Below, piece after piece: positions 45,721 to 54,689 of a stretch of 64,000 nt of DNA (positions are counted from its first letter, which is position 1; each line of letters opens with the position of its first letter). Source of the DNA: Chryseobacterium gambrini. Its GTDB lineage: Bacteria; Bacteroidota; Bacteroidia; Flavobacteriales; Weeksellaceae. The notes under the pieces are model-generated. The model ran no database searches, was not told the DNA's origin, and saw only the letters and a list, made by a program, of their open reading frames with translations. The stretch lies in assembly GCF_900156825.1 (NCBI RefSeq), contig NZ_FTOV01000002.1, positions 372,001-436,000 on the forward strand, read 5' to 3'. Position numbers and translations under genes: made by a program.

Positions 45721-45750
45721 CCACCATTTAATTTAAATGGTGGTTTTTTT
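45721..45750 (+). terminator. Terminator of T9SS cargo 1
   Basis: CCACCATTTAA / TTAAATGGTGG is a perfect 11-bp stem around one T, followed by TTTTTTT. Strong. Confidence 0.9.
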
Positions 45751-45751
45751 G

Positions 45752-45759
45752 TAAATTTG
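45752..45759 (+). promoter_or_regulatory. -7 box TAAATTTG for T9SS cargo 2
   Basis: TAAATTTG begins directly after the terminator T-run of the previous gene. The leader contains ATTAATAATTAAA as in the previous gene. No -33 TTG is seen at standard spacing. Confidence 0.6.
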
Positions 45760-45795
45760 TTCGTATAAAATATTAATAATTAAAGTTTTAAAACA

Positions 45796-46659
45796 ATGAA
45801 AAAGATCTTTACTTTTTTGAGTATTATTGGGATAACAGCTTTAGCGAACGCCCAGATTGTAATTAATGAAATCTACGGTGGTGGAGGAAATAGTGGCTCT
45901 ACTTATAAGAATGATTTTATTGAATTAAAGAATATTGGATCAACAACTGTAACATTAAGCGGTGCAACTTTACAGTATGGATCGGCTGCTAATGCTATTG
46001 CGCAGTATCATACTTTACCCGATATTACTTTAGCACCTGGTAAAACTTATCTTGTTCAGGAAGCGTTGGGTAACGCAGGAACAACAAACCTTCCAACTCC
46101 CGATTATATTGCTCCTATTCCTACAAATTTCGGAACAGGAACTAATACTACTGCTGGTTTTGCAATGTCAGCAACGGCAGGAAAAGTTGCTTTGGCAAGT
46201 AATGCAACACAGGTTACTTCGCCTACTGATGGTAATGTGCTTGATTTTGTTGGATTTGGAACAACAGCAAGCCAGTATGAAGGTTCAGGACCCGCTCCGG
46301 CTCCCTCAAATACAAACTCTGTAGCAAGAATTTCAGGAGATACGAATAATAATAATACTGATTTTGCTGCGGGTGCACCAACTCCACAAAATTCTACATC
46401 AGGAACCTTAGCTGTTACTGATTTATCTACTGTAAAAGGAGGTAACTTCGTTAAAAATACTTTTGTTAAAAATGATGAGATTACTTTCGGAGCTGATGCT
46501 AAAGATATAAAAGTGTACAACATGCTAGGACAGATCGTTAAAACAGCTTCTGTAAAAGAAAATGAGTCTGTAAGCGTTGCTGAATTACAAAAAGGAAATT
46601 ATATCGTAACTGGTACAGTAAACAATAAGCCGGTTTCTCAAAAAATCCTGAAAGACTAA
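45796..46659 (+). CDS. Lamin-tail-domain T9SS cargo protein (tandem copy 2)
   Basis: 287 residues. Signal peptide with cleavage near LANAQ. The first 130 residues form a lamin-tail domain (LTD): IVINEIYGGGGNSGSTYKND, then FIELKNIGSTTVTLSGATLQ, a fold found at the N-terminus of many secreted bacterial nucleases and surface proteins. No nuclease or other catalytic domain follows. The C-terminal sorting domain (about 215-287) resembles that of the previous gene: EITFGADAKDIKVYNMLGQI, then ELQKGNYIVTGTVNNKPVSQ. Likely secreted or surface-bound, perhaps binding DNA or polymers. It has its own promoter and terminator. Confidence 0.88.
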   Translation: MKKIFTFLSIIGITALANAQIVINEIYGGGGNSGSTYKNDFIELKNIGSTTVTLSGATLQYGSAANAIAQYHTLPDITLAPGKTYLVQEALGNAGTTNLPTPDYIAPIPTNFGTGTNTTAGFAMSATAGKVALASNATQVTSPTDGNVLDFVGFGTTASQYEGSGPAPAPSNTNSVARISGDTNNNNTDFAAGAPTPQNSTSGTLAVTDLSTVKGGNFVKNTFVKNDEITFGADAKDIKVYNMLGQIVKTASVKENESVSVAELQKGNYIVTGTVNNKPVSQKILKD

Positions 46660-46704
46660 AGATTAATAATTTGGTTCTGTAATAAAGAATTAATACATAA
46701 TATT

Positions 46705-46737
46705 AAAGCCTCAGATGTGAAATCTGAGGCTTTTTTT
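46705..46737 (+). terminator. Terminator of LTD cargo gene
   Basis: Stem AAAGCCTCAGAT / ATCTGAGGCTTT with a 5-nt loop, then a seven-T run. Strong on the plus strand. Confidence 0.92.
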
Positions 46738-46759
46738 ATAGTCATTTTTTTTGTCAGTT

Positions 46760-49576
46760 TTAATACCAACCTCTTCTTGCCGCATTAATAATAGAACTCA
46801 GATTAAGAATTAAAGTATATCGTATTCTTTTTCCGTAATCTTTAAAGCCGGGTTCGAAACCTAAAGAAGATTGCACCGGAAGATAGATTTCAAGAAAATC
46901 GGGGATGATTCTCACTTTTACGCCACTGTCCCAGATAAATTTCGTCGATTGGTTTTTGTTGTCATAAACTCCTGCATCTGCATAGACGTGGAAAATTTTC
47001 CATACACTTGTATCTACGTTTACTGAAGTAATCCATTTATTTACACTTCCGGGAATGAACGATTTAAATCCTCCGTCTGCCAAAACATACTGCTGGGAAA
47101 GAATTCCGCCTGTTGCGCTCTGTCCCAATAAATTATAGGAAAAAGAGTAGTCTGAAACTCTGGAAATTCCGTAATTGAAGGTATTGTTTCTTGTATTGTT
47201 TTTAATAAAATATCCTGCAAATAAACGTACACTCAGTTTTTGTCTTGGCGCAAATTCCCATCGGTAAAATCCTTCTGCGGTTACTTTATGAAAATCTTCC
47301 ATCCACTGTGTACTTACACCCAGACTTTTTTCGTGAATACTCTGGCTGTCGTTATATCCATATCCAACGCTCCATAGATTATACCGGTCATAGTCGTTAT
47401 TGGCAATCATCAACGCATTAAGGTCTCTTTCAAAATAGTTATAAGAAACACCTAAGCTTCTGCTTACCGTACTTCTCGGGTTTTTTCGGAAATTTAAATT
47501 CGAATAAATGGAAGCTTTTCGGTAGGCGAGATCATAATCATAGTGAAAATAAGAGCCTGAAACTCCGAAAGTAAGACTTCGGATGATGCTTTCAGCAGGA
47601 AGGAAAGAATAGGCAATCGCTCCTGAACCCGTAAGCTTTCCTGTTCCGGTACTGTAAGTCGGAGTAATGGAATACAGAAACTTCTGATCGAAAAACGACT
47701 GATTTTTAAAGTTAAATCCGATCAGAAATTTATCATACGTATTGCTGAAACGTACCCTCGGATTGATGTATATTTCATTGAACTCAGGATTCGGAATATC
47801 TTTAATCAGTTTAAGCTTTATTTTCCGCATATTGGAAAAGAAACCTTTTGCATACAAAAAATTATCTCTGTAATTGTCTTCCGGGAAAATGTAATCGTCA
47901 TTCAGCGTTATTTTATAGGTATCTAAAGCCGGAATTGAGATTTTTTTTTCCTTTTTATTTTCGTCTGTTTCAACCCAATATTCTGTGATTTCTCCGTTTT
48001 TTGACGTCGTCTGTAATTTTACCGGAATGTTTGCAAAAGTATTTTTCTGGATGGTTACATTCAGAGAATCGCCTTCTCTTTTAAATTTTCTCAGTCTGAA
48101 ATTTACCCTGTTTTTATGTTCAAGAAATTCAGGAAGGTAAGATGTTCTTTTATCTTTTTCTGCTAATTCTTTTAAAAAATCAGCAGGATCAATCTCTTTG
48201 TCGGTATTTTTGGCAATAAAATCTTTTACAAGAGCTTCAAAATTTCCGTAACCCATTTTGTCGGCAGAATAATTGAAAAGCGTTCCAGTTTCAAAATTAC
48301 TGATCGCCATGTCATTAAAATTACTCAGGTCAGAATAATTTTCATCAATTTTCTGATCCAGATTCTGAGACATGATGTATTGATACGCCAAACCGTATCT
48401 TTCGGTTAGTTTTACATCCGAAGCATGAAATAATTTTAAAGGTTTTACCCCGAAAATTTTCGTTTCAGGTAAATTTCCCAGCAATTTAGTATCTGCGTAG
48501 AATTTTTTGAGGTACTGAATTTCCAGATAAGATTTCAGTCCGTTTCGGAACCAGTGATGATCCTGTTTATCGGTAATGGTGATTTCATCTAAAACTTTTT
48601 TGGCAACAATTCCGAAATAGTCAAGATCTGTTTTTTCGGCATCGGTAAAAAGCTGGAATCTGAATTTCCAGAAAGCAATATCATTATTTCCGAAAAAATC
48701 TTCTTTATTTCTGAATTTATCTGAAATGAAAATTCTTTCAGGAACAGAACCGATCCTTTCTTTGATGAATTTTAAATGTAACGGAAGATAAAATTCCAGA
48801 CTTTCTTTTTCTTCAGGCTTTAAATTGTAACCGAATTTAATTTCCGTATGAATATCGTTGGTATTGATATTAATGGAAGTATATTCATTTTGTGAAATCA
48901 GAAACTCAGGATCAGAATCCAGATAACCGTTGAAAGAATTGATCTGCGTTTGTAAAAGGTTACTTTCTACAAAATAATTAACCGGAAGATCAAAGTTTAC
49001 CCTCCAGAACGTATTGTAACTTACGGTTTCTTCGATATCGGCATAATCTCTTTTGGAAATATTGTCCGGATCAAAGCGATCCGGAACAATAAAGAAATAT
49101 TTTAACGCTACGTTGGTATCAGAAGTTCCGTATCCTGTAAATTTCTTATCAGGAAGCTGAATCTGATATTGCAGCTGAAGTTTTACTTTTTCTCCGGGTT
49201 TCAGAGTTTCTTTCAAAGGAAGAAAAATATTTTCCTGAGAAGTTTCTGCTACAGGAATTTCTTCGCCTGAATTTTTAACCTGTAAATTCAGCAGCTTACC
49301 CAATTCATTTTTTTTAGCAAAATGAAGATCGGTATTTCTGTCTTCCAGTTTTCGGTAGACCAGAGAAGTTCCGCGCCTGTTGTAAGCGGCGACCCAATTC
49401 AAAAGCTTAATGGTGTTGAGATCTTTCTCCGAATTGTTGAAATACACAATTTCTTCGATTACATCAAGCATCTTTTTATCCTGAGATAATTTAGCTCCGA
49501 TATAAATACTATCTTTCTGTGCAGAAACTTCTGCAACACCCAAAAACAAAATAAGACAAATACTGATTCTTTTCAA
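46760..49576 (-). CDS. M1-aminopeptidase-like pseudoenzyme fused to outer-membrane barrel
   Basis: 938 residues. Signal peptide with cleavage near EVSAQ. The N-terminal half (about 20-500) looks like the M1 gluzincin fold: FNNSEKDLNTIKLLNWVAAY and KPGEKVKLQLQYQIQLPD resemble M1 beta domains. DHHWFRNGLKSYLE (about 339-352) aligns with the M1 'WLxEGLATYxE' helix, but the HExxH zinc site expected 18 residues before it is not present. The C-terminal half (about 610-938) is beta-strand-rich like an outer-membrane barrel, ending ARRGWY. I infer a catalytically dead binding or structural protein at the outer membrane, perhaps related to surface processing. Confidence 0.6.
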   Translation of the reverse strand: MKRISICLILFLGVAEVSAQKDSIYIGAKLSQDKKMLDVIEEIVYFNNSEKDLNTIKLLNWVAAYNRRGTSLVYRKLEDRNTDLHFAKKNELGKLLNLQVKNSGEEIPVAETSQENIFLPLKETLKPGEKVKLQLQYQIQLPDKKFTGYGTSDTNVALKYFFIVPDRFDPDNISKRDYADIEETVSYNTFWRVNFDLPVNYFVESNLLQTQINSFNGYLDSDPEFLISQNEYTSININTNDIHTEIKFGYNLKPEEKESLEFYLPLHLKFIKERIGSVPERIFISDKFRNKEDFFGNNDIAFWKFRFQLFTDAEKTDLDYFGIVAKKVLDEITITDKQDHHWFRNGLKSYLEIQYLKKFYADTKLLGNLPETKIFGVKPLKLFHASDVKLTERYGLAYQYIMSQNLDQKIDENYSDLSNFNDMAISNFETGTLFNYSADKMGYGNFEALVKDFIAKNTDKEIDPADFLKELAEKDKRTSYLPEFLEHKNRVNFRLRKFKREGDSLNVTIQKNTFANIPVKLQTTSKNGEITEYWVETDENKKEKKISIPALDTYKITLNDDYIFPEDNYRDNFLYAKGFFSNMRKIKLKLIKDIPNPEFNEIYINPRVRFSNTYDKFLIGFNFKNQSFFDQKFLYSITPTYSTGTGKLTGSGAIAYSFLPAESIIRSLTFGVSGSYFHYDYDLAYRKASIYSNLNFRKNPRSTVSRSLGVSYNYFERDLNALMIANNDYDRYNLWSVGYGYNDSQSIHEKSLGVSTQWMEDFHKVTAEGFYRWEFAPRQKLSVRLFAGYFIKNNTRNNTFNYGISRVSDYSFSYNLLGQSATGGILSQQYVLADGGFKSFIPGSVNKWITSVNVDTSVWKIFHVYADAGVYDNKNQSTKFIWDSGVKVRIIPDFLEIYLPVQSSLGFEPGFKDYGKRIRYTLILNLSSIINAARRGWY

Positions 49577-49630
49577 AATTCCTGATAAAGTATCAAATAT
49601 AACTTATTTTGCAGAGATTCCGCAAAGATT

Positions 49631-51010
49631 TTAGTGCTGAACTTCTTTTTTTTCTAAAGAATTCAAATATGCTTTCCAGCCTTCGCTTTTATAAGTCTGA
49701 GCTGCCTGCTCTGCATTTTCAGCTTTATAAATTCCTCTTCCTACAATAATGAAATCTGTATGAAGTGTTTTGAATACGTGTTCCGGAGTATTGTACTGCT
49801 GTCCTTTTCCGTCTCCTGAATCGGCTAAATTTACACCCGGCGTGAATAATAACATTTCCTCAGGAAGCATATTCTGAGAAACACCTCCGATAACATTCGG
49901 GTGCGATGAAGCTATTTTTAACGCTTCTTCACGATACGCACTTGTTGTTAACGCTCCTTTCGAAGACATTCCGATGATGGCTACAACGCCTACATTTTTG
50001 AAGCAGTCTAAAGATTCAAAACCTCCGATCACCTGTGAAGTCACAAAATCTGCCCAGTCTGTAATTTTAAAAACACCGCTTGTAAACTGAAGTTCCTGCG
50101 TGTTTCCGATGTCTGCAAATTTTCTGTCTTCCATTAAAAGGAAATTGTGTTTTGCAGCAAGAGCTTTTAACGGAGTAATGGTTTTTTCGTATTCAAAATC
50201 CGAAATAATATCGATGTGAGTTTTTAAAGCAATAACGTGTGGCCCCACTTTTTCAGCTAAATCTAATAATTCCTGAGTGGTGGTAACATCTGCTGAAGCG
50301 ATTAAATTAGACTGTTTTGCTAAAGCAGTTTCCAGTAATTTTTTGGAAACGGAATGTTGTGCGGTCTCTAATTTCTGTTCGTAAGAAGGTCTTATTTTTT
50401 CTTCAAACTGAATATGGTTTCCCTGTAAAAAATCCTGAATTCTCTTTACTTCATCATCGGTAAGTTCGCCATTTTCACGAAGAATGGTACAGACTTCAGA
50501 AATATTGAATAGGGTGTGAACTCTGTAACCACGGCTTTCCAGAAGCTCTTTTCCGCCCTGTTCTCTGTCTAAAACCACAACAATATCTGCAACTTTGATG
50601 TCTTCCTGCTCAACTTCTGCAATGGTTTCAATTAAAGATTTTCCGGAGGTAATGACGTCTTCCACCAAAAGACAGTTTTGTCCTTTCTGGTAAATTCCTT
50701 CGATCAGTTTTTTAGTTCCGTAGTTTTTCGCTTCCTTTCTTTTAATAATTAACGGAATATAGCTTTCCAGAGACATCGCTGTAGCCATCGGAAGTGCTGC
50801 ATAAGGAACTCCGCAGATCAGATCAAAATTATCCAGAGGAAGCATATCCAGTAAATAATTGGCTAAATTTTTTAAAATTTTCGGATCTGAAGCCAAAGGT
50901 CTTAAATCTACATAAAAAGGGCTTTCGATTCCGCTTTTCAGGGTAAATCTTCCGAATTTAATGATGCCCAGTTTGTAGCACTCCAAAAAGAATTCTTTTT
51001 TACTTTCCAT
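49631..51010 (-). CDS. Bifunctional orotate phosphoribosyltransferase / OMP decarboxylase
   Basis: 459 residues catalysing the last two steps of UMP synthesis. Residues 1-205 form the OPRT domain: FTLKSGIESPFYVDLRPLAS and the PRPP loop LLVEDVITSGKSL (114-126). Residues about 220-459 form OMPDC with ALKTHIDIISDF (261-272), the catalytic LLMEDRKFADIGNT (291-304; D-x-K-x-x-D), and GVNLADSGDGKGQQYNTPEH. The order OPRT-OMPDC and the EDRKFADIGNT motif match eukaryotic UMP synthase, not typical bacterial PyrF. It has no nearby pyr genes. Motifs for both activities are intact. Confidence 0.95.
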   Translation of the reverse strand: MESKKEFFLECYKLGIIKFGRFTLKSGIESPFYVDLRPLASDPKILKNLANYLLDMLPLDNFDLICGVPYAALPMATAMSLESYIPLIIKRKEAKNYGTKKLIEGIYQKGQNCLLVEDVITSGKSLIETIAEVEQEDIKVADIVVVLDREQGGKELLESRGYRVHTLFNISEVCTILRENGELTDDEVKRIQDFLQGNHIQFEEKIRPSYEQKLETAQHSVSKKLLETALAKQSNLIASADVTTTQELLDLAEKVGPHVIALKTHIDIISDFEYEKTITPLKALAAKHNFLLMEDRKFADIGNTQELQFTSGVFKITDWADFVTSQVIGGFESLDCFKNVGVVAIIGMSSKGALTTSAYREEALKIASSHPNVIGGVSQNMLPEEMLLFTPGVNLADSGDGKGQQYNTPEHVFKTLHTDFIIVGRGIYKAENAEQAAQTYKSEGWKAYLNSLEKKEVQH

Positions 51011-51083
51011 TATTTTTTATTAGATGTTGCAAATTTAAGGAAATGATGTTAAATGTCAATTGTGAATTTTACTCCGTTTTTTT

Positions 51084-51182
51084 TCAAACACGAATGACAC
51101 GAATGACACGAATGTTTTCACGGATAACACAAAATTAATCTGCGAAATCAATAAAATCTGCGAGATTAAAAATTAGGATTCA
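51084..51182. repeat. Short flavobacterial intergenic repeat with ACACGAATG triplet
   Basis: AACACGAATGACACGAATG-type tandem (three copies of ACACGAATG) is followed by CACGGATAACAC and AATCTGCGAAATC/AATCTGCGAGAT words. Such strings recur in flavobacterial intergenic DNA. No hairpin of note. It lies between the pyr gene and the DUF1232 gene. Confidence 0.5.
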
Positions 51183-51247
51183 CCTTTAGCATTTCTCCAT
51201 AAAAAAACCACTCGTACGACGAATGGCTTATAAATATTATTTTCAAA

Positions 51248-51595
51248 TTATTTTACAATTTCGGCATCAATTACTTTCGTGGTGCCTGAATTATATTTTT
51301 GCTCGGTTTCCCAGAGAAGAAATTTATCTACCTCTTTTATCAGCTTTGGAATTGCAAGTGATAAAACAGCAAGATCATCCAAAACGCCAATTACAGGGAC
51401 GGCAACTTCCGGCAGAAGATCTATCGGGGAGATCACGTATAACAATCCTAACAACGGCAGAATAATATCGATGGATCTCATAGGATATTCTCCTTTTCTC
51501 CACATTTTTATCATTCTGAAAATATCAGGGATTTTTTTTACGAAACCTTTGTGGTTTATCGCTTCTTTTGCCAGATTCAGTTTAGAATACTTCAT
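51248..51595 (-). CDS. DUF1232 (YkvA-type) small membrane protein
   Basis: 115 residues. A helical N-terminal region is followed by a hydrophobic segment (IDIILPLLGLLYVISPIDLL) and the family word SPIDLLPEVAVPVIGVLDDL, which is the DUF1232 signature (S-P-x-D-x-x-P). The C-terminus is a helix with charged end. Function of the family is unknown. Single gene. Confidence 0.9.
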   Translation of the reverse strand: MKYSKLNLAKEAINHKGFVKKIPDIFRMIKMWRKGEYPMRSIDIILPLLGLLYVISPIDLLPEVAVPVIGVLDDLAVLSLAIPKLIKEVDKFLLWETEQKYNSGTTKVIDAEIVK

Positions 51596-51678
51596 TTTGT
51601 GTTTAGGTTTAAATAATTTTTTTTAACTCTGTAAATTTCGCAAATTCTGTACCAATAATTTACAAAATTTAGTTAAAA

Positions 51679-52218
51679 TTATTTAATAATATTATCTATA
51701 AACTGATGGGTAGATTCTGTGTTCCAGTCTCTTGAAGCATCTTCCTTGATTAAAATTCTTCCGTCTTTATCCAGCAAATAGGTTGTAGGAAACACTTTCG
51801 GAAGGATTTTCTCCGAGATCGGACTTTGCGCAATGTATACAGGAACGTTGTAATTATTCTCTTTCAGAAATTTTCTTACCGCATCCTCTTTATCTTCCAT
51901 GGCGATTAAAACAAAATTTACATGATCTTTTCTGGTATCATACAGTTTCTGGATCGAAGGCCATTCTTTTCGGCACGGAGGACACCATGTTCCCCAGAAA
52001 TTAAGGAAAACCGCCTTTCCTTTAAAAGCTTTAAGATTGGTACTCGGAACATTAATTCCCTTCAGATCGATATCATAATCTTCTTCGCTGATGTGTACCG
52101 CGTTTTCAATGGTGGCTACCGGAAAAAATGCTTCCTGCAGTTTTTCCTTCACTCCCGGAATAAATGCGATAACGGCAATAACTGCGATCAGTACAATGTA
52201 AATTATATTTTTTTTCAT
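51679..52218 (-). CDS. TlpA-like periplasmic thiol-disulfide oxidoreductase
   Basis: 179 residues. An N-terminal hydrophobic anchor (about 4-21) precedes a thioredoxin-fold domain with the redox motif FWGTWCPPCRKEWPS (Cys79 and Cys82). The cis-Pro is in KVFPTTYLLDKDG. The sequence KGINVPSTNLKAFKGKAVFL is typical of TlpA/ResA. It would reduce disulfides, for example during cytochrome c maturation. It is the last of a minus-strand series with two further redox/unknown genes (15 bp and 2 bp gaps). Confidence 0.92.
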   Translation of the reverse strand: MKKNIIYIVLIAVIAVIAFIPGVKEKLQEAFFPVATIENAVHISEEDYDIDLKGINVPSTNLKAFKGKAVFLNFWGTWCPPCRKEWPSIQKLYDTRKDHVNFVLIAMEDKEDAVRKFLKENNYNVPVYIAQSPISEKILPKVFPTTYLLDKDGRILIKEDASRDWNTESTHQFIDNIIK

Positions 52219-52232
52219 TAAATCTATATTAT

Positions 52233-52985
52233 TTATTTTGTCCCAATATATTGAAAGTAATTATTATTAAGCTGATAAATCAGAAATTTTTTTGAAACAA
52301 CACCGTCTTTATCAACAATTGGAATATACAATTTGTCTTTATCAAATGTAATCAGTTTCAGCGGACGTTCCGGTCTGTCAACAACGCTGAAAAAGTCAAA
52401 ATCAACCTGAATTTTATTGAGAGTTGTTGTTTTTGTTTTAAAAATCTTATCAGAATCAATTAACTGATCTTTTCGGATTGTAAATGCCTGAATTGCCTGA
52501 GCCATATCTTTCGTAGAGAAAATCCCGTTAGAAATAACAAGATAATACATCTGATTATTAAGAGGAACTTTTACAATTTCAGAAATAAAATAAGGAGTAT
52601 CAGACTGTTCTTTATTATAAATGGTTTTTACTTTTCCATTTGAGGAGTATTGAATGATCTGATCAAAACTTTTCATTGTTCCTCCCAGTTCTGTATCCCA
52701 AACATAAAATCTGAGTTTTTTATCTTCGGAGGTAATAATGCTTACTTTGTTATTTAAATTTTTAAAGTTATACAACAGCGTTTCAGGATTTTCGGAAATG
52801 AATTTCTTGAATTCTGCAGAAAAATGTAAAGACTGAGATTCTTTAACATCATAGTCGTCATTCTGAGAAAATTTTTCATATTCTTTTGAGAAAAATAGTT
52901 CTTTATTTTCAAGCTTTGAATTTTGAGCATTCAAAAAATTCGAAATGCATAGAATTGCAACAAAAAATCTGAAAAATTTCGACAT
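52233..52985 (-). CDS. Hypothetical secreted protein between two thioredoxin-fold genes
   Basis: 250 residues. Signal peptide with cleavage near NFLNAQ. The remainder is a beta-rich secreted domain, family not recognised: KLRFYVWDTELGGTMKSFDQ, then EIVKVPLNNQMYYLVISNGI and ERPLKLITFDKDKLYIPIVD. No cysteines that would suggest thioredoxin substrate status are conspicuous. It lies 15 bp upstream of the TlpA-like gene and begins 2 bp after the stop of the thioredoxin-family gene, so all three are probably one transcript. Confidence 0.65.
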   Translation of the reverse strand: MSKFFRFFVAILCISNFLNAQNSKLENKELFFSKEYEKFSQNDDYDVKESQSLHFSAEFKKFISENPETLLYNFKNLNNKVSIITSEDKKLRFYVWDTELGGTMKSFDQIIQYSSNGKVKTIYNKEQSDTPYFISEIVKVPLNNQMYYLVISNGIFSTKDMAQAIQAFTIRKDQLIDSDKIFKTKTTTLNKIQVDFDFFSVVDRPERPLKLITFDKDKLYIPIVDKDGVVSKKFLIYQLNNNYFQYIGTK

Positions 52986-52986
52986 A

Positions 52987-53550
52987 TTACAACAATTCTA
53001 AAATTTCCTGAACGGCATCTTTTCCTCTGTTCTTCGCATAATACACCTGAAGATCGTTATAGAAATGATCTTTTGTATATACTTCAGGATCAGCTTTGTA
53101 TTTCATCAGAAGTTCTGTTCCGAATTTCGGACGCGGTCCCCATGAATTTTTAACGTTAAAATCTTTATCCAGAATAATCACTTTCGGGATGGATTCGGTT
53201 CCGTTCGTTAAAAACTGACTGATTAAACTTTTGTCGCTGTCTCTCAGGAAAATACGAACCTCATTTTTACCTTCGAAAAATTTAACCAAAGCAGGAACGG
53301 TTGCACTTGCATCACCACACCAAACCTCAGAAATAATTAAAATCTTACCGTCAAAATTTTTAGATTCTAACTGTTTTAGCTGTTCTTCATCCGCCACATA
53401 CTTCTTTAACGTTCTGTCAATTCTCTGAAGTCCAAGTTCGTAATAAGGTTTATAATCTGCCTCCTGCTGATTGGAAGGGTTTTCTAATCTCTGTTTTCCG
53501 ATTTCCACATACTCTTCGAAAGAGATGCCTTTTTCCCAGTAATTTTTCAC
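52987..53550 (-). CDS. Thioredoxin-family protein with single-Cys WCGDA motif
   Basis: 187 residues, no signal peptide. The thioredoxin fold is visible: GKILIISEVWCGDASATVPA (Cys78), then ESIPKVIILDKDFNVKNSWG with the cis-Pro. The resolving cysteine is replaced by Ala (WCGDA), the version seen in a Bacteroidota family of cytoplasmic thioredoxin-like proteins. A monothiol or chaperone-like function is possible. First gene of the three-gene set with the hypothetical and TlpA-like genes; aroC follows upstream 17 bp away. Confidence 0.88.
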   Translation of the reverse strand: MKNYWEKGISFEEYVEIGKQRLENPSNQQEADYKPYYELGLQRIDRTLKKYVADEEQLKQLESKNFDGKILIISEVWCGDASATVPALVKFFEGKNEVRIFLRDSDKSLISQFLTNGTESIPKVIILDKDFNVKNSWGPRPKFGTELLMKYKADPEVYTKDHFYNDLQVYYAKNRGKDAVQEILELL

Positions 53551-53567
53551 TGCTAAAATTATGATGT

Positions 53568-54638
53568 TTAAAAATTATTGATGTTTCTTGTTTTGTTGAT
53601 GAGGAATAAATCTGCGAGAACAAACGCCGCCAGACTTTCCACCACAGGAACTGCTCTTGGAAGAACGCACGGATCGTGACGTCCTTTTCCTTCTACAATT
53701 GCCGGATTTCCGTATTTATCCACACTTTCCTGAGGTCTTAAAATCGTTGCCACAGGTTTGAAAGCCACACGGAAATAAATATCCATTCCGTTGGAAATTC
53801 CGCCCTGAATTCCTCCTGAAAGATTTGATTTTGTGGTAAAATCTTCGTTAAAAAGATCATTGTGTTCTTTCCCCGTCATTTTAGCACCGCAGAAACCGCT
53901 TCCGTATTCAAAACCTTTTGCTGCATTAATGTTGAGCATGGCTTTGCCTAGTTCCGCCTGAAGTTTTGAGAAAACAGGTTCGCCGATTCCTACAGGAACA
54001 TTTTTAATCACGCAGGTAATCGTTCCGCCAATCGTGTTTCCTTCTTTTTTGATTTCTTTGATTCTTTCGATCATTTTTTCTGCCGTTTCCGCATCCGGAC
54101 AACGCACTTCATTGCTTTCGGTTTTCGAAAAATCCAAAGCCTGATAAGGTTTTTCACAGAAAATTTCGCCTACGGAAGAAACGTATGCGTTGATCTCGAT
54201 ATCTGATAAAAACTGTTTTGCTAAAGCTCCGGCAACCACCCAGTTGATGGTTTCTCTTGCAGAAGATTTTCCGCCGCCGCGATAATCCCTCAATCCGTAT
54301 TTCTGATCATAAGTAAAATCTGCGTGGCTCGGACGATAAGATTCTGCAATATGATCATAATCTTTTGATTTCTGATTTTCGTTTTCGATAATGAAGCCAA
54401 TCGGAGTTCCGGTTGTTTTTCCTTCGAAAATTCCTGAAAGAAATTTCACTGTATCACTTTCTTTTCTTTGGGTTACGATGGCAGACTGTCCCGGTTTTCT
54501 GCGATCCAATTCGTACTGAATTTTATCGAAATCTACCGTTAAACCTGCCGGAAAATTATTGATGATTCCACCATAAGCCAGACCGTGACTTTCTCCAAAT
54601 GTTGTAAGACTGAGAAGATTACCTAAAGTATTTAACAT
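53568..54638 (-). CDS. aroC: Chorismate synthase
   Basis: 356 residues. Final shikimate-pathway step: EPSP to chorismate with reduced FMN. Signature segments are [20 protein letters not shown] (start), [38 protein letters not shown] and [20 protein letters not shown], and the C-terminal [20 protein letters not shown]. Length is normal. It stands directly upstream of the thioredoxin-family gene on the same strand, 17 bp apart, so it could be cotranscribed. Confidence 0.98.
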   Translation of the reverse strand: MLNTLGNLLSLTTFGESHGLAYGGIINNFPAGLTVDFDKIQYELDRRKPGQSAIVTQRKESDTVKFLSGIFEGKTTGTPIGFIIENENQKSKDYDHIAESYRPSHADFTYDQKYGLRDYRGGGKSSARETINWVVAGALAKQFLSDIEINAYVSSVGEIFCEKPYQALDFSKTESNEVRCPDAETAEKMIERIKEIKKEGNTIGGTITCVIKNVPVGIGEPVFSKLQAELGKAMLNINAAKGFEYGSGFCGAKMTGKEHNDLFNEDFTTKSNLSGGIQGGISNGMDIYFRVAFKPVATILRPQESVDKYGNPAIVEGKGRHDPCVLPRAVPVVESLAAFVLADLFLINKTRNINNF

Positions 54639-54689
54639 ACTACAAATTTAAGGCTTTTTCTTCAGATAAAAAGGCTCCCGAAATATGAT

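Noticed and set aside
51084..51120. ACACGAATG triplet as a DnaA-box-like or origin iteron array
   Set aside because: Only three units in a common intergenic repeat. No DnaA-box TTATNCACA match and no AT-rich unwinding context specific to an origin.
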